Part shown: piece after piece, positions 17,777 through 27,260 of the stretch | How the letters are laid out: each line of letters starts with the position of its first letter | Position numbering within the stretch: the first letter of the stretch is position 1 | NCBI GenBank assembly: GCA_905182405.1 | Contig: CAJJBQ010000002.1 | Span: 310,001-374,000 of the forward strand | Direction of reading: 5' to 3' | Origin: Akkermansiaceae bacterium | GTDB lineage: Bacteria > Verrucomicrobiota > Verrucomicrobiia > Verrucomicrobiales > Akkermansiaceae | DNA: 64,000 bases | Program-made: the position numbers and the translations under genes | Notes under the pieces: model-generated | What the model was told of the DNA's origin: nothing | The model's database searches: none | The model's input: the letters and a program-made list of their open reading frames with translations, nothing else

Positions 17777-19036
17777 ATGAAATTTCCCTCTCTCCCTTTC
17801 GTCCTTCTGTGTTCAACACTAGCGGGACAGATTATCGAGGAGTCAGACGACAACGAGGAGAGCGCAATGTCGCGTCTCCCGATTGGGGCAACACTTACTG
17901 GAGTCTCCCTCCCGCGATTTGACGCAAACAAAAGGCGCGCTTCCCTACTGACCGCAAACAAGATGATCGTCGAGAGCAAGGATCGGCTCAACGGCGAAGG
18001 ACTCGTAATCTACCTTTTTGACAAAGAGCAAAAAATCAGTAGCACCGTGAAAATGGGGGCCGCTACCTACAGGGTAAAAAAGGAGCAAGTAATCGCAAGT
18101 GGCGAGCTCCTTCTTCAATCTGCCAACGATCATTTTCTAGCCAGGGGCCAAGGTGGGATCCTGACATTGAAGTCTCGGCAAGGAATTCTTCTCGGTCCCG
18201 CCGAGACCATGATTTTGGAACAAGACAAGAAAACAGAAAACACGACCATGAATCTCCGTTCTCCGATCCTCCCCTTTCTCGCTGGCCTTCAAATGCTCAC
18301 CGCAGTTCCTCCACTGATCACAGCCGATGAATTGGTCGAGTTTGAAAAACAGGTCGCTCCGCGTGTGCTTCCGACCATTGACCCCCGAAAAAACTTCGAA
18401 GAAGCAGACGAAAATGAAGCCGATCTCGTTCAACGCCTCACACGTTTTTTAGCAGTGGTCGAACAAACCCACATTCTCGCTCAAATAAAGGCTCCAGTTG
18501 AGCCCGAGACCCCATTCGAAGATCTCTTCAAACCCAACAAAAAAAGAATCATTATCAAGTCCAGCAAAGGCTTCTATTTCGATGGGGTTCATTCAGAAAT
18601 GAGCTACTTGGGGAATGTGGAACTCAAAGGAAAAGGAATGATCATGACTGCCGGGGAAGGAATGAAGGTGATCTTTGATCCTCCTCCCGCAAAGCCCAAA
18701 GAAGACGATACAGAGAAAGATGATAGTCCACTTTCTGGTATTAAGGGCATCGGCGAGATAAAACAGTTTACGGTAGCAGGAGGCGTCCTCATTAAAGGAA
18801 ACGATGAGAAAGGTCGTCCGATCGAAGTCCGCGGTGGTCGGGCTGTCTATGATGCTAAGAGCGGAAAAGTCACTATTCGCGGGGCTGATCTTTCTTTTCG
18901 CGTTGCTGGCTTCGCCCTCCGAACACGCAACAAAGATGGGTACGTTATCATTTCCTTAATCGGCGATGAAAACATTCGGGCCCAAACCTCACCTACTGGT
19001 TGGGAAACTAGCCTTCCCGATAAAATAAAGAAGTAG
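17777..19036 (+). CDS. LptC/LptA-like periplasmic LPS-transport protein (OstA-type repeats)
   Basis: About 419 residues from ATG 17777; a GTG six bases earlier is possible. A signal peptide (MKFPSLPFVLLCSTLAGQ) is followed by an LptC-like segment (SLPRFDANKRRASLLTANKMIVES, about 40-130) with alternating strands. A helical spacer (about 160-235) comes next. A C-terminal OstA/LptA-like domain (about 255-400) carries GFYFDGVHSEMSYLGNVELKG and IEVRGGRAVYDAKSGKVTIRG. Its position directly before lptB (two-base gap) and after kdsA strongly implies a bridge component of the LPS transport machine. It appears to combine LptC- and LptA-like parts in one chain; the exact orthology is inferred. Confidence 0.7.
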   Translation: MKFPSLPFVLLCSTLAGQIIEESDDNEESAMSRLPIGATLTGVSLPRFDANKRRASLLTANKMIVESKDRLNGEGLVIYLFDKEQKISSTVKMGAATYRVKKEQVIASGELLLQSANDHFLARGQGGILTLKSRQGILLGPAETMILEQDKKTENTTMNLRSPILPFLAGLQMLTAVPPLITADELVEFEKQVAPRVLPTIDPRKNFEEADENEADLVQRLTRFLAVVEQTHILAQIKAPVEPETPFEDLFKPNKKRIIIKSSKGFYFDGVHSEMSYLGNVELKGKGMIMTAGEGMKVIFDPPPAKPKEDDTEKDDSPLSGIKGIGEIKQFTVAGGVLIKGNDEKGRPIEVRGGRAVYDAKSGKVTIRGADLSFRVAGFALRTRNKDGYVIISLIGDENIRAQTSPTGWETSLPDKIKK

Positions 19037-19038
19037 CA

Positions 19039-19785
19039 ATGAGCGAAGATTCCACCTCCCCCCTCCTTGAAGTTGAAGGCCTTAAAAAAAGCTATGGAGG
19101 CCGTAAGGTTGTCGATGAGGTACGTCTGCGGGTCCAACCAGGTGAAATTGTAGGACTCCTCGGTCCCAATGGCGCGGGTAAGACGACCACATTCTACATG
19201 ATTGCCGGCCTGATTCCTCCCGATCACGGACGCGTCAGCCTCTACGGCAAGGAAATCACAAGGCTCCCGATGCACAAACGGGCTCGTCAGGGAATGGGAT
19301 ATCTCCCCCAGGAAGAGTCGATTTTTCGAAAGCTCAGTGTTGAGGACAATCTTTTGGCTGTTCTCGAAACCCGCAAAAAGCTCTCCCGAAAAGCTCGAAA
19401 AGAACGCGCCAACATGCTTCTTGAACGATTCGGGATCAGCCATGTTCGTAAATCAATGGCCATGGCACTTTCTGGAGGAGAAAAACGACGACTCTCACTC
19501 GCTCGTTGCCTCTGCACCGAGCCCAAGCTCCTCATGCTCGACGAGCCTTTCGTGGGCATCGATCCCATTGCGGTTCAGGAAATTCACAAAATCATCCGTG
19601 AACTTCGCGATCAGGATGGCTTGTCTATTCTGATCACAGACCACCAAGTCAGAGAGACCCTCGACATCGTGGACCGGGCCTCTCTTCTGGTGGATGGAAA
19701 AGTCATGCTCGAAGGTTCGTCCGAAGAATTGGTCAACGACGAACGGGCCCGCCAACTCTACTTTGGCAGCGACTTTCGTTTTTAA
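19039..19785 (+). CDS. lptB: LPS export ABC transporter ATP-binding protein LptB
   Basis: A 248-residue cytoplasmic ATPase that powers LPS extraction from the inner membrane. Walker A is GPNGAGKTTTFYM (about 40), the Q-loop region is MGYLPQEESIFRKLSVEDN, the ABC signature is LSGGEKRRLSLARCL, Walker B is KLLMLDEPFVGIDP, and the switch His is in ITDHQVRETL. The QEESIFRKL stretch is characteristic of LptB. Membrane partners LptF/G are not in the window. It converges on ftsB with a three-base gap. Confidence 0.92.
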   Translation: MSEDSTSPLLEVEGLKKSYGGRKVVDEVRLRVQPGEIVGLLGPNGAGKTTTFYMIAGLIPPDHGRVSLYGKEITRLPMHKRARQGMGYLPQEESIFRKLSVEDNLLAVLETRKKLSRKARKERANMLLERFGISHVRKSMAMALSGGEKRRLSLARCLCTEPKLLMLDEPFVGIDPIAVQEIHKIIRELRDQDGLSILITDHQVRETLDIVDRASLLVDGKVMLEGSSEELVNDERARQLYFGSDFRF

Positions 19786-19788
19786 ACT

Positions 19789-20142
19789 TCACTCGGAGAT
19801 CTTAATGACGCTTTCACCGGGGCGGTAATATGGCCCACGGTCACGAGCACGAGCTTCCAGATAGTCCTGATTGCTTGCGAGAGCATCGACCTCTAGCTCA
19901 TACTGCCGGCGTTTCCGGTTGAGCGCTTCTTCCTCTTCTATGGCATTTGTATGCTCTGCTTCGATGGCGCGCAGCTTTTGATACTCTGGCGCGATTGGAA
20001 CAATCACTGCCATAGCCAAGACAATCACAAAAACCCCAAAAACGACTCCGGTCGCCTTTCCGAAAAGCCCCTTGTGGTGGGACTCTCGGCAAAACTCAGG
20101 ATCACGAGGGGCTTTTACACTTTTTTTTTGTCGGCGCGACAT
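19789..20142 (-). CDS. ftsB: FtsB/DivIC-family septum formation initiator
   Basis: About 117 residues from ATG 20142; a TTG at 20148 would add two. A basic cytoplasmic N-terminus leads to a single membrane helix (about 30-52, GVVFGVFVIVLAMAVIVPI). A heptad coiled coil (LRAIEAEHTNAIEEEEALNRKRRQYE) follows, then a C-terminal YLEARARDRGPYYRPGESVI, where RxxxxxxxPGE is the family's end motif. It is expected to act in the divisome with FtsL. It lies downstream of eno but separated from it by a terminator. Confidence 0.8.
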   Translation of the reverse strand: MSRRQKKSVKAPRDPEFCRESHHKGLFGKATGVVFGVFVIVLAMAVIVPIAPEYQKLRAIEAEHTNAIEEEEALNRKRRQYELEVDALASNQDYLEARARDRGPYYRPGESVIKISE

Positions 20143-20206
20143 TACCAAAAAGTGAATACCAAAAATCCCAAGAAAATCGAAAGAAAATTTCGGAAATCCT
20201 AACTAC

Positions 20207-20246
20207 CAAAAAAAACCGCTAGGAGAGGATCCCCTTGCGGTTTTTG
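20207..20246 (-). terminator. Rho-independent terminator of eno
   Basis: The arms AAAAACCGC (20211-20219) and GCGGTTTTT (20237-20245) form a hairpin. On the minus strand the second arm runs into eight T. It lies just past the eno stop codon and separates eno from ftsB. A run of T on the plus-strand side would also let it work in the other direction. Confidence 0.8.
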
Positions 20247-20264
20247 ATCTAAGATTACAAATGG

Positions 20265-21575
<1,311 letters not shown>

Positions 21576-23414
21576 TTAGGCTATGGCGGTAATCTCCTTA
21601 ATGGTTACTGTCATTAGCTCTTCAGTGTCGGGATCCGGGATCTCGGCAGAGTCTCCAGTCGCCTTACCAAGTAGGGCCTGGCCCATTACTGAGAGGTAAG
21701 AAAGAATTTGCTCATCAGGACTCGCATCCCAAGCTCCAAGCATACGATACTCTTTGTCACCACGACCGGCGACATCGAGCATGAACTTAGTTCCAATGTT
21801 CACCGAAGATGGATCTGCCCCTTTGAAATCGGTGGGACGTGCCCTCTCAAGATCTTTTTGAAGCTCCACCTTACGTCGATTGAGCACTTGTTGCATCTGC
21901 TTAGCAGCCTTATATTCGAAGTTCTCACGAAGGTCTCCGTAGGAACGCGCAACGGCGATTTCCTTAATGTTCTCGGGGATCCGTTTGTTGACGAGATCCT
22001 CGTATTCCGCTTTCCGGCGATCGAGACTCTCCCATGAAACCAACAGAGTATCATCCTGCTTACTGGAGGTATTTCCGGTGACCATGTCCTGTGTCTCAGG
22101 AACAGCCTTGATGACACGTGCCATCAGTGACTTCCGATCGAGATCTGGAAATGCCGGGCTTGCGAGAAGCTTTCTTCCGAAGTTCCGCACATCATTCATC
22201 TCCATCGTTGAGAGCAAGTCAGCCACAAGTTCTTTGTCATCAAGGAGGAGATTTGCCAAACGACCGGCCTTGCGCGGGCCATCATCGAGAGAATCCTGCT
22301 CGAGCACCGTGAGAATCACCGAACCCACCGAACCATCGAAGACGGGCTCCGATGCCTTCTTTCGTTCGCGACTAATCCAAGCAAGCGCATCAGCACCCAA
22401 AGCATGACGGGACAGAGCCACTCGGATGTGCTCATAGAATCGTTTGGTCTCCTCCTTTTCGACAAGAAGCTTGGCGATTTCCGAAACCCCACGTGAAGAA
22501 ATGCGATCAAAAACCTTGAGGATATGGCCTACCCAATCGTTGTTGAAGGCCGCTGGGAATGCTTCCAAAATACGCTTAAGACGCGCTGCAGCCACCTGCC
22601 CCAAATCATCGGAAAGTGTGCTTTCGGCGACTTGGAGAACTTCCGCAATTGAAGGAGCATCTTCACCAACTACATCTTCAGACTTGGTTTCGTCTACGAT
22701 CTCGTCACGAAGCGCTGCGAGTTCGAGTGACTGAGCTGGTGAAAGTTTTACCAGCTTAAGAATTGAATCGTTTACAATGCCGTAAACTTGCGCAAGCAGG
22801 CCGTCTCCTGCGGCGATAAGAGGCGCTTCCCGCTGAATCGCTTCTAGTGCTTTTACGCGGGCTTTCGGGCTCCTTGCCTGCTCCAAATCTTCAACCATAG
22901 CCTCACCAGGGCTGGAAGATTCGTCACGAAGGATCAAATAATCAGTCCTCTTAGTAGGAACCGAAACACGTTTGCTTTCACGAAGTGCCTTTTTGGTCTT
23001 CTCCCACCATTTTTTGTAGATCGGTTCCTCGACGATACTCCCCATAAGCTCTACGTCCATTTGATCGAGAGTCATCTTTCCCTCACGAGACTGTAAAGTC
23101 CGACAAATGAGCTCTACGGGATTATCAACAGCAAGAGCCTTCAGCTCATCAATCTGACTCACCTTTTGCGCCCGTAAATCGTCATCCTCCAGAGCCTCAG
23201 TCTTTTCCAAGGCGAGTTTGAGCCCCATTTCCTTTCCTGCAGCCTTTTCGAAGTCAATGACCACCTTCCCATTGAAAAGGTCCCATTCCTTCACAACTCC
23301 CCCGCCGTATCCCCGATGCAACCGATACTTTCCGGGTGCAATCCCTGAGAGCCTTTCCCCAACGGCCGAATTGATTCGGCCCGCTTCCACTAACTTCGCT
23401 ACATCCGGATGCAT
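21576..23414 (-). CDS. GreA/GreB-family transcript cleavage factor with long N-terminal extension
   Basis: The C-terminal ~160 residues (about 450-612) form a GreA-type factor. A coiled-coil hairpin (RRKAEYEDLVNKRIPENIKEIAVARSYGDLRENFEYKAA) keeps the tip acidic residues of GDLREN that stimulate backtracked RNA cleavage. A C-terminal FKBP-like domain ends in TVTIKEI. The preceding ~450 residues start with a small beta domain (YRLHRGYGGGVVKEWDLFNGKVVIDFE) and continue as a helical-repeat region. Chlamydial GreA has a similar long form. It acts on RNA polymerase in the cytoplasm; the role of the extension is unknown. Start at ATG 23414 is well supported by the conserved N-terminus. Confidence 0.82.
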   Translation of the reverse strand: MHPDVAKLVEAGRINSAVGERLSGIAPGKYRLHRGYGGGVVKEWDLFNGKVVIDFEKAAGKEMGLKLALEKTEALEDDDLRAQKVSQIDELKALAVDNPVELICRTLQSREGKMTLDQMDVELMGSIVEEPIYKKWWEKTKKALRESKRVSVPTKRTDYLILRDESSSPGEAMVEDLEQARSPKARVKALEAIQREAPLIAAGDGLLAQVYGIVNDSILKLVKLSPAQSLELAALRDEIVDETKSEDVVGEDAPSIAEVLQVAESTLSDDLGQVAAARLKRILEAFPAAFNNDWVGHILKVFDRISSRGVSEIAKLLVEKEETKRFYEHIRVALSRHALGADALAWISRERKKASEPVFDGSVGSVILTVLEQDSLDDGPRKAGRLANLLLDDKELVADLLSTMEMNDVRNFGRKLLASPAFPDLDRKSLMARVIKAVPETQDMVTGNTSSKQDDTLLVSWESLDRRKAEYEDLVNKRIPENIKEIAVARSYGDLRENFEYKAAKQMQQVLNRRKVELQKDLERARPTDFKGADPSSVNIGTKFMLDVAGRGDKEYRMLGAWDASPDEQILSYLSVMGQALLGKATGDSAEIPDPDTEELMTVTIKEITAIA

Positions 23415-23501
23415 AGCTGAATGTTGGGTGTTCTGCCTAGGAAAGGCAAGAACTGATAACTTAAACCCTATATTCTAATGATCTGAGAGGCGGAGTCAAT
23501 T

Positions 23502-24197
23502 TCATTCCTTAGCCTTTAGAGGCGAATAGCGGACACGTGGCCCCTTCTTTTTTGACTTCGGCTTGGCATGCACCAAAAGCGCTTGGCGGAGAATCAGCAG
23601 ACTCGATCTCCATCTAACCTCCATCTTCTCGATATCTGCGCCAGTGTTGACCCGGCCGTTAAACATCACTTCACCCTCTCTGCTAATTAAGAGCTTAAGG
23701 GAGCCACCCCTCTCAGTAAGCTTGTAAGTCACTTCACCGTCTTTCATTTCGGCGACCTCTTCAGTTTCGGGTTCTTGGCCCTTCGGCCTCTCCGCATTCG
23801 ATATCAACTCCCTATTCCACCTCTTCGTGGTTGGCCGTTTACCAAAAACAACTTTTTTTGAAACAAGTTTTCCATCGCGAAAGAATTCCAACTGAACCGA
23901 CTCCCCTACCTCTTTCATTCGAAGGAGAACCAGGAGTTGCCGCATATTCACGAGAATTTGATCATCAAATTTCCACCAAAGATCCCCCTTGAGCCCCCCG
24001 GCGAGCGCCAGTGGCCCGTCTTCAACGATCGCTTCCACCCGAAGTCCGGTGCCATCACCCATTTCTGAAGGCCGATCAACCTGTGACTTCGGCGTATCCA
24101 GAATAACCCCCATCCAAGGCATCTGCTGTTTCTCTTCACACGCAAAGATTCCTAGAGTTAACAGAGCCAAGAAAAAAGAGATTAATGAAAGGCGCAT
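23502..24197 (-). CDS. PDZ-domain lipoprotein, function unknown
   Basis: A 231-residue protein. MRLSLISFFLALLTLGIFAC is a lipoprotein-type signal ending in Cys, although Phe at -2 is unusual. A PDZ-like segment follows (about 27-110): WMGVILDTP, LRVEAIVEDGPLALAGGLKGDLWWKFDDQ, VQLEFFRDGKLV. No protease domain is attached. It is the third gene of an operon with an ECF sigma factor and a membrane anti-sigma-like protein (three-base gap), so a role as envelope-stress sensor or regulon effector is plausible. Confidence 0.65.
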   Translation of the reverse strand: MRLSLISFFLALLTLGIFACEEKQQMPWMGVILDTPKSQVDRPSEMGDGTGLRVEAIVEDGPLALAGGLKGDLWWKFDDQILVNMRQLLVLLRMKEVGESVQLEFFRDGKLVSKKVVFGKRPTTKRWNRELISNAERPKGQEPETEEVAEMKDGEVTYKLTERGGSLKLLISREGEVMFNGRVNTGADIEKMEVRWRSSLLILRQALLVHAKPKSKKKGPRVRYSPLKAKE

Positions 24198-24200
24198 ACC

Positions 24201-24677
24201 CTAAAATTGATTCGTCACTTCGTTGATAGGCTGGCGAGTGGTAATTCTAACCGTTACCATCTTTCCCGAGTCACGGTGTAATACTGTCTCTTCAAAAATA
24301 TCGACTTCTGTCCTCCGCTCCCGAACTTCACCATTCTTGGAGAGATACAAGACCGGATCTCCCTCAATCTGCATCCACGCTCGTTCATTAATGAGATCAA
24401 AAGCGGAGACGTAAACCTCGGGAGCTGTCTCGAGTCCCGTAATGGGAGTCTTTGCCTCGCTTCGGCCCAACCACCAACCAGAACTGAGCCCGATCAGCAA
24501 GACGATCGCAGCAGCAATCGAAGTCAGCTGCCAAGACAAGCCGAGAGTAGATTGGTTGACCGACTTTAAAGACAATCCATCGATGATTTTATCACAACGA
24601 GCTTCCGCCTCATCACTCATCCCCACCAAGGTCAGCGCTTCCAGTTGGGTTTCTAATTCTTTTAATAATTTATCCAT
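24201..24677 (-). CDS. Probable membrane-anchored anti-sigma factor
   Basis: A 158-residue protein with a cytoplasmic N-terminus of about 48 residues (helical, MDKLLKELETQLEALTLVG), one transmembrane helix (about 50-70, LTSIAAAIVLLIGLSSGWWLG) and an outer domain of about 85 residues. No zinc-binding HxxxCxxC motif is seen. Its start overlaps the end of the ECF sigma gene by eight bases, the usual arrangement for sigma/anti-sigma pairs. The assignment rests on topology and context, not sequence similarity. Confidence 0.6.
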   Translation of the reverse strand: MDKLLKELETQLEALTLVGMSDEAEARCDKIIDGLSLKSVNQSTLGLSWQLTSIAAAIVLLIGLSSGWWLGRSEAKTPITGLETAPEVYVSAFDLINERAWMQIEGDPVLYLSKNGEVRERRTEVDIFEETVLHRDSGKMVTVRITTRQPINEVTNQF

Positions 24678-25200
24678 GTCGAGCGTCTCTTAGGTAGACA
24701 AGTTTCTTTTGAAGCTGCTCCAAGGCATAACGATACCTTGATGCCGCGGTGTTATTGGAGAGCGATAACACCTTCCCGATTTCAGCAAAGGTCAGCCCGC
24801 CCCATATTTTCAAAGTCAAAACCTCGCGGAGCTTTTCCGGCAGCTTACCGATCGCACCTCGAAGTAGTTTCGCTTCTTCGTTGTCTTCAGCTGGAGTATC
24901 CAACCAGAGATCATTCCCAGATTGAAACTGCACAATCTTCTGATTACGGCGCTCTTGACGGCCCTTGCTGCGCCCCCGGTCAAGACCGATGTAACGCATT
25001 ACGGAAAACGCGAGAGGTAAATCTGGAGCACAAAAATCACGTTCCTCTTGATAATGCCAAAGCTTAATCAGAGTGTCCTGTAGGATATCCTCGGCCTCAG
25101 CCATATCCTGGCACCGCTGACGGGCATATGCCAGAAGCCGCGGAGCGTTTTCGCTCACCCACTCCTTCCACTCAGGGCCACGCTGACTTCTCTTCGACAT
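24670..25200 (-). CDS. ECF-family RNA polymerase sigma factor
   Basis: A 176-residue extracytoplasmic-function sigma factor. Region 2 covers LLAYARQRCQDMAEAEDILQDTLIKLW. Region 4 is the C-terminal LPEKLREVLTLKIWGGLTFAEIGKVLSLSNNTAASRYRYALEQL with its helix-turn-helix. It heads the operon with the membrane anti-sigma-like protein and the PDZ lipoprotein, pointing to an envelope-linked regulon. Start ATG at 25200. Confidence 0.87.
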   Translation of the reverse strand: MSKRSQRGPEWKEWVSENAPRLLAYARQRCQDMAEAEDILQDTLIKLWHYQEERDFCAPDLPLAFSVMRYIGLDRGRSKGRQERRNQKIVQFQSGNDLWLDTPAEDNEEAKLLRGAIGKLPEKLREVLTLKIWGGLTFAEIGKVLSLSNNTAASRYRYALEQLQKKLVYLRDARHG

Positions 25201-25300
25201 TAACTTTCAATCAAGAGAATGCCTTATCGGTGAAGATTTGTCTCCTAAAAGATGAAATACCACTACCAGAAATGAAAGGTCACCAGAGAAGGCCCATGAA

Positions 25301-25375
25301 TGGTGGTCGATACTGGATTTGAACCAGTGACATCTTGCGTGTGAAGCAAGCGCTCTACCACTGAGCTAATCGACC
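25301..25375 (-). tRNA. tRNA-Val (anticodon CAC)
   Basis: The acceptor arms GGTCGAT and ATCGACC pair perfectly. A D-arm (GCTC/GAGC), an anticodon stem CTTGC/GCAAG with loop TTCACAC (anticodon CAC, reading GUG) and a T-arm with GGTTCAAATCC are all present. A73 and an encoded CCA complete 75 bases. It lies downstream of tRNA-Leu on the same strand, so the two may share a transcript. Confidence 0.95.
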
Positions 25376-25448
25376 CTATCCGGAGGTGATCTGTGGCAAC
25401 TCATGAGCCCCCTTGTAGGGGCCCGCCCTGAGAGAGAACCAGATCAGA

Positions 25449-25535
25449 TGGTGCGCGAGGGGGGAATCGAACCCCCACGTCCTTGCGGACACTAGATCCT
25501 TAGTCTAGCGCGTCTACCAATTCCGCCACCCGCGC
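25449..25535 (-). tRNA. tRNA-Leu (anticodon AAG)
   Basis: An 87-base class II tRNA. Acceptor GCGCGGG pairs with CTCGCGC (one G-T). The D-arm has GGCGGAATTGGTAGACGC, as in leucine tRNAs. The long variable arm has GTCC/GGAC around GCAA. The T-arm carries GGTTCGATTCC, and CCA is encoded. The anticodon stem CTAGA/TCTAG holds loop CTAAGGA, giving anticodon AAG with G37, which suits CUN leucine codons. A34 would have to be deaminated to inosine to read CUC/CUA; bacterial CUN tRNAs normally carry GAG, UAG or CAG. Confidence 0.92.
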
Positions 25536-25602
25536 TCACGATCTGACGAGGGAGGATTTAGTTCTCCCTTCGATATTTGGCAAGACTTGTTTAAAAAAAA
25601 AA

Positions 25603-26517
25603 TCAGGGTTGAGGAAGAAGAACCGTTTTCGAATAATTATAGGAATTTTCCGAAAGAAACTTGGCCTGTTTTTGAGGATCATCCAGAGGGACTTGGCGAA
25701 TGAGTCGCATTCCGGTATCAGAAAGAACGGTGATACTTAGATCGACTGATACAACCCTTCCTTTGGAGTATCGTGCGTCCTGTCCGTCTGCCTTGATTAC
25801 ATCTCCCTTGATGCTAAATTCACTCACGGCATTTACTCCCCCGGAAGCACCCAAAACAGGCACCTTTACTGATTGAAGATCTCCAGAGGTGTCAACAAAT
25901 TCCACCGAAAATACCACGCTGATCTCGTAGATGTTTTCGCACATGAAATTTTTACCCTGGGCGGAACCTCCCGCCGATCCCGAATATGCCTCATCTAGAT
26001 CTTCGACGGCTAAAAGCCCCTGAAACGTTTGGTCTGGATTAACCAAATTTCGGTAGAGAACAAATGTGGAATAGCGTTCATCTTGACTTGAGAAGATCGG
26101 GTCCAAAAATTCCAGCTTGTATCCCACTGCAGAAACATCTCCCCCCTTATCCTCGAGAGAATCCCCGACGTTTCCGTCGTATCGATCAGACGCACCCGTC
26201 AAAAATATAAAGCTCGCAGCATTCGGGCTTGGCTTCCCTTCCGGTCCGATATCTCTGATTTCGCTTTTTACATTCAGCCATTCGAAATTATTGTTCGAAC
26301 GAATCACCAAGGATTCAAGATCTCGCCCGAGAGAATCTAGCATGATCTTGGCTTGACGTGCCGCCCTAATCTCATTCCTCGCTCCACGCCAAGCATCCAG
26401 CGCATTCCCAGTGATTACGACCACCAGAGAGACCAAAATGACTGTAATCGCCATGGCCACGAGAAGCTCGACAAGAGTGAAGCCCTTTTTAACGATTCTT
26501 GTTTTCGAAAAAGTCAT
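25603..26517 (-). CDS. Type II pseudopilin, GspJ-like (Verru_Chthon cassette protein C-like)
   Basis: A 304-residue prepilin-type protein. The basic leader ends KKG before FTLVELLVAMAITVILVSLVVVI, the methylation/cleavage motif with Glu at +5 and the hydrophobic helix. The remainder has GspJ-like features (RQAKIMLDSLGRDLESLVIRS). It is third in a same-strand set with two more pseudopilins. In Verrucomicrobiota such sets are named Verru_Chthon cassettes A-D; by position and length this is most like protein C. It is likely exported to the inner membrane and processed by the prepilin peptidase at 6013-7116. Confidence 0.72.
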   Translation of the reverse strand: MTFSKTRIVKKGFTLVELLVAMAITVILVSLVVVITGNALDAWRGARNEIRAARQAKIMLDSLGRDLESLVIRSNNNFEWLNVKSEIRDIGPEGKPSPNAASFIFLTGASDRYDGNVGDSLEDKGGDVSAVGYKLEFLDPIFSSQDERYSTFVLYRNLVNPDQTFQGLLAVEDLDEAYSGSAGGSAQGKNFMCENIYEISVVFSVEFVDTSGDLQSVKVPVLGASGGVNAVSEFSIKGDVIKADGQDARYSKGRVVSVDLSITVLSDTGMRLIRQVPLDDPQKQAKFLSENSYNYSKTVLLPQP

Positions 26518-26537
26518 AAAAATGAAGAATAGATAGT

Positions 26538-27254
26538 TTAGCGTGCAACCCCGAGATTTCGACGGAAAGATGGTCGCGTGAAATCGACAGGATCAAATGC
26601 GCCCTCCACGTAGTCAATTGACCGAGTTGGAAGACGGTAAAATTCAGCTTCAAAAAGAATTACCGCTTCCGGGAACTCATCTGCCTTGTTCGAGAAGTCA
26701 TCTTCCTCAGCGTGCGGATCAACAATCTTCCCGACTTCTTCAGAGATTTTCAACCCCGTATCGTCAAAAATTAGTTGGGTCATCTTAACAAAAAACACGC
26801 GCCCTTCCAAGGCCTCAAAATCTTCTTCTAAAAGAGGGTCGTCGATCCTCCTCACCATCGGTTGGATCAAATAGTCTTTTCCAGCAACCCCATCAACATC
26901 GGGGAATGGAGCTAAACTGCCATCCGACCGTATCTCGACGATACTAGCCCGATAGAGATAAACAAACACCGTGCTCCCTCTCTCATGAGAGCGCACGATC
27001 CAGTCGAACGCCTTGCCCATCGAACTCGCATACTGCTGCTGATCACGCCCTTCTCTTAGAGTTGACATTTCCAGTTCCAACGCCGCCTTGAGACGGCTGG
27101 CATCTTCAGCAGAAAGAGTCTTCCGAATTGCGGTGGCTGCAGGCCCAAAAACGGCGAGAAATCCAGTGATCAATACGACCAAGATACCCAAAGCGATAAC
27201 AGACTCAGCCAGAGTAAACCCTCTTTTATGTGATTTTTTTCGTGAAATCGTCAT
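26538..27254 (-). CDS. Type II pseudopilin, GspI-like (Verru_Chthon cassette protein B-like)
   Basis: A 238-residue protein with leader KSHKRG and FTLAESVIALGILVVLITGFLAVF, the type IV pilin processing site (Glu +5) and helix. LSAEDASRLKAALELEMSTLREG follows, and the remainder is a globular domain of unknown detail. It is second in the three-gene pseudopilin set, 20 bases before the GspJ-like gene and six bases after the GspH-like gene. Confidence 0.7.
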   Translation of the reverse strand: MTISRKKSHKRGFTLAESVIALGILVVLITGFLAVFGPAATAIRKTLSAEDASRLKAALELEMSTLREGRDQQQYASSMGKAFDWIVRSHERGSTVFVYLYRASIVEIRSDGSLAPFPDVDGVAGKDYLIQPMVRRIDDPLLEEDFEALEGRVFFVKMTQLIFDDTGLKISEEVGKIVDPHAEEDDFSNKADEFPEAVILFEAEFYRLPTRSIDYVEGAFDPVDFTRPSFRRNLGVAR

Positions 27255-27260
27255 GAATTC

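Noticed and set aside
25406..25421. GCCCC/GGGGC hairpin between the two tRNAs, considered as a terminator
   Set aside because: It has no T-run and lies in the spacer between two tRNAs on the same strand, so it may just be part of the precursor.
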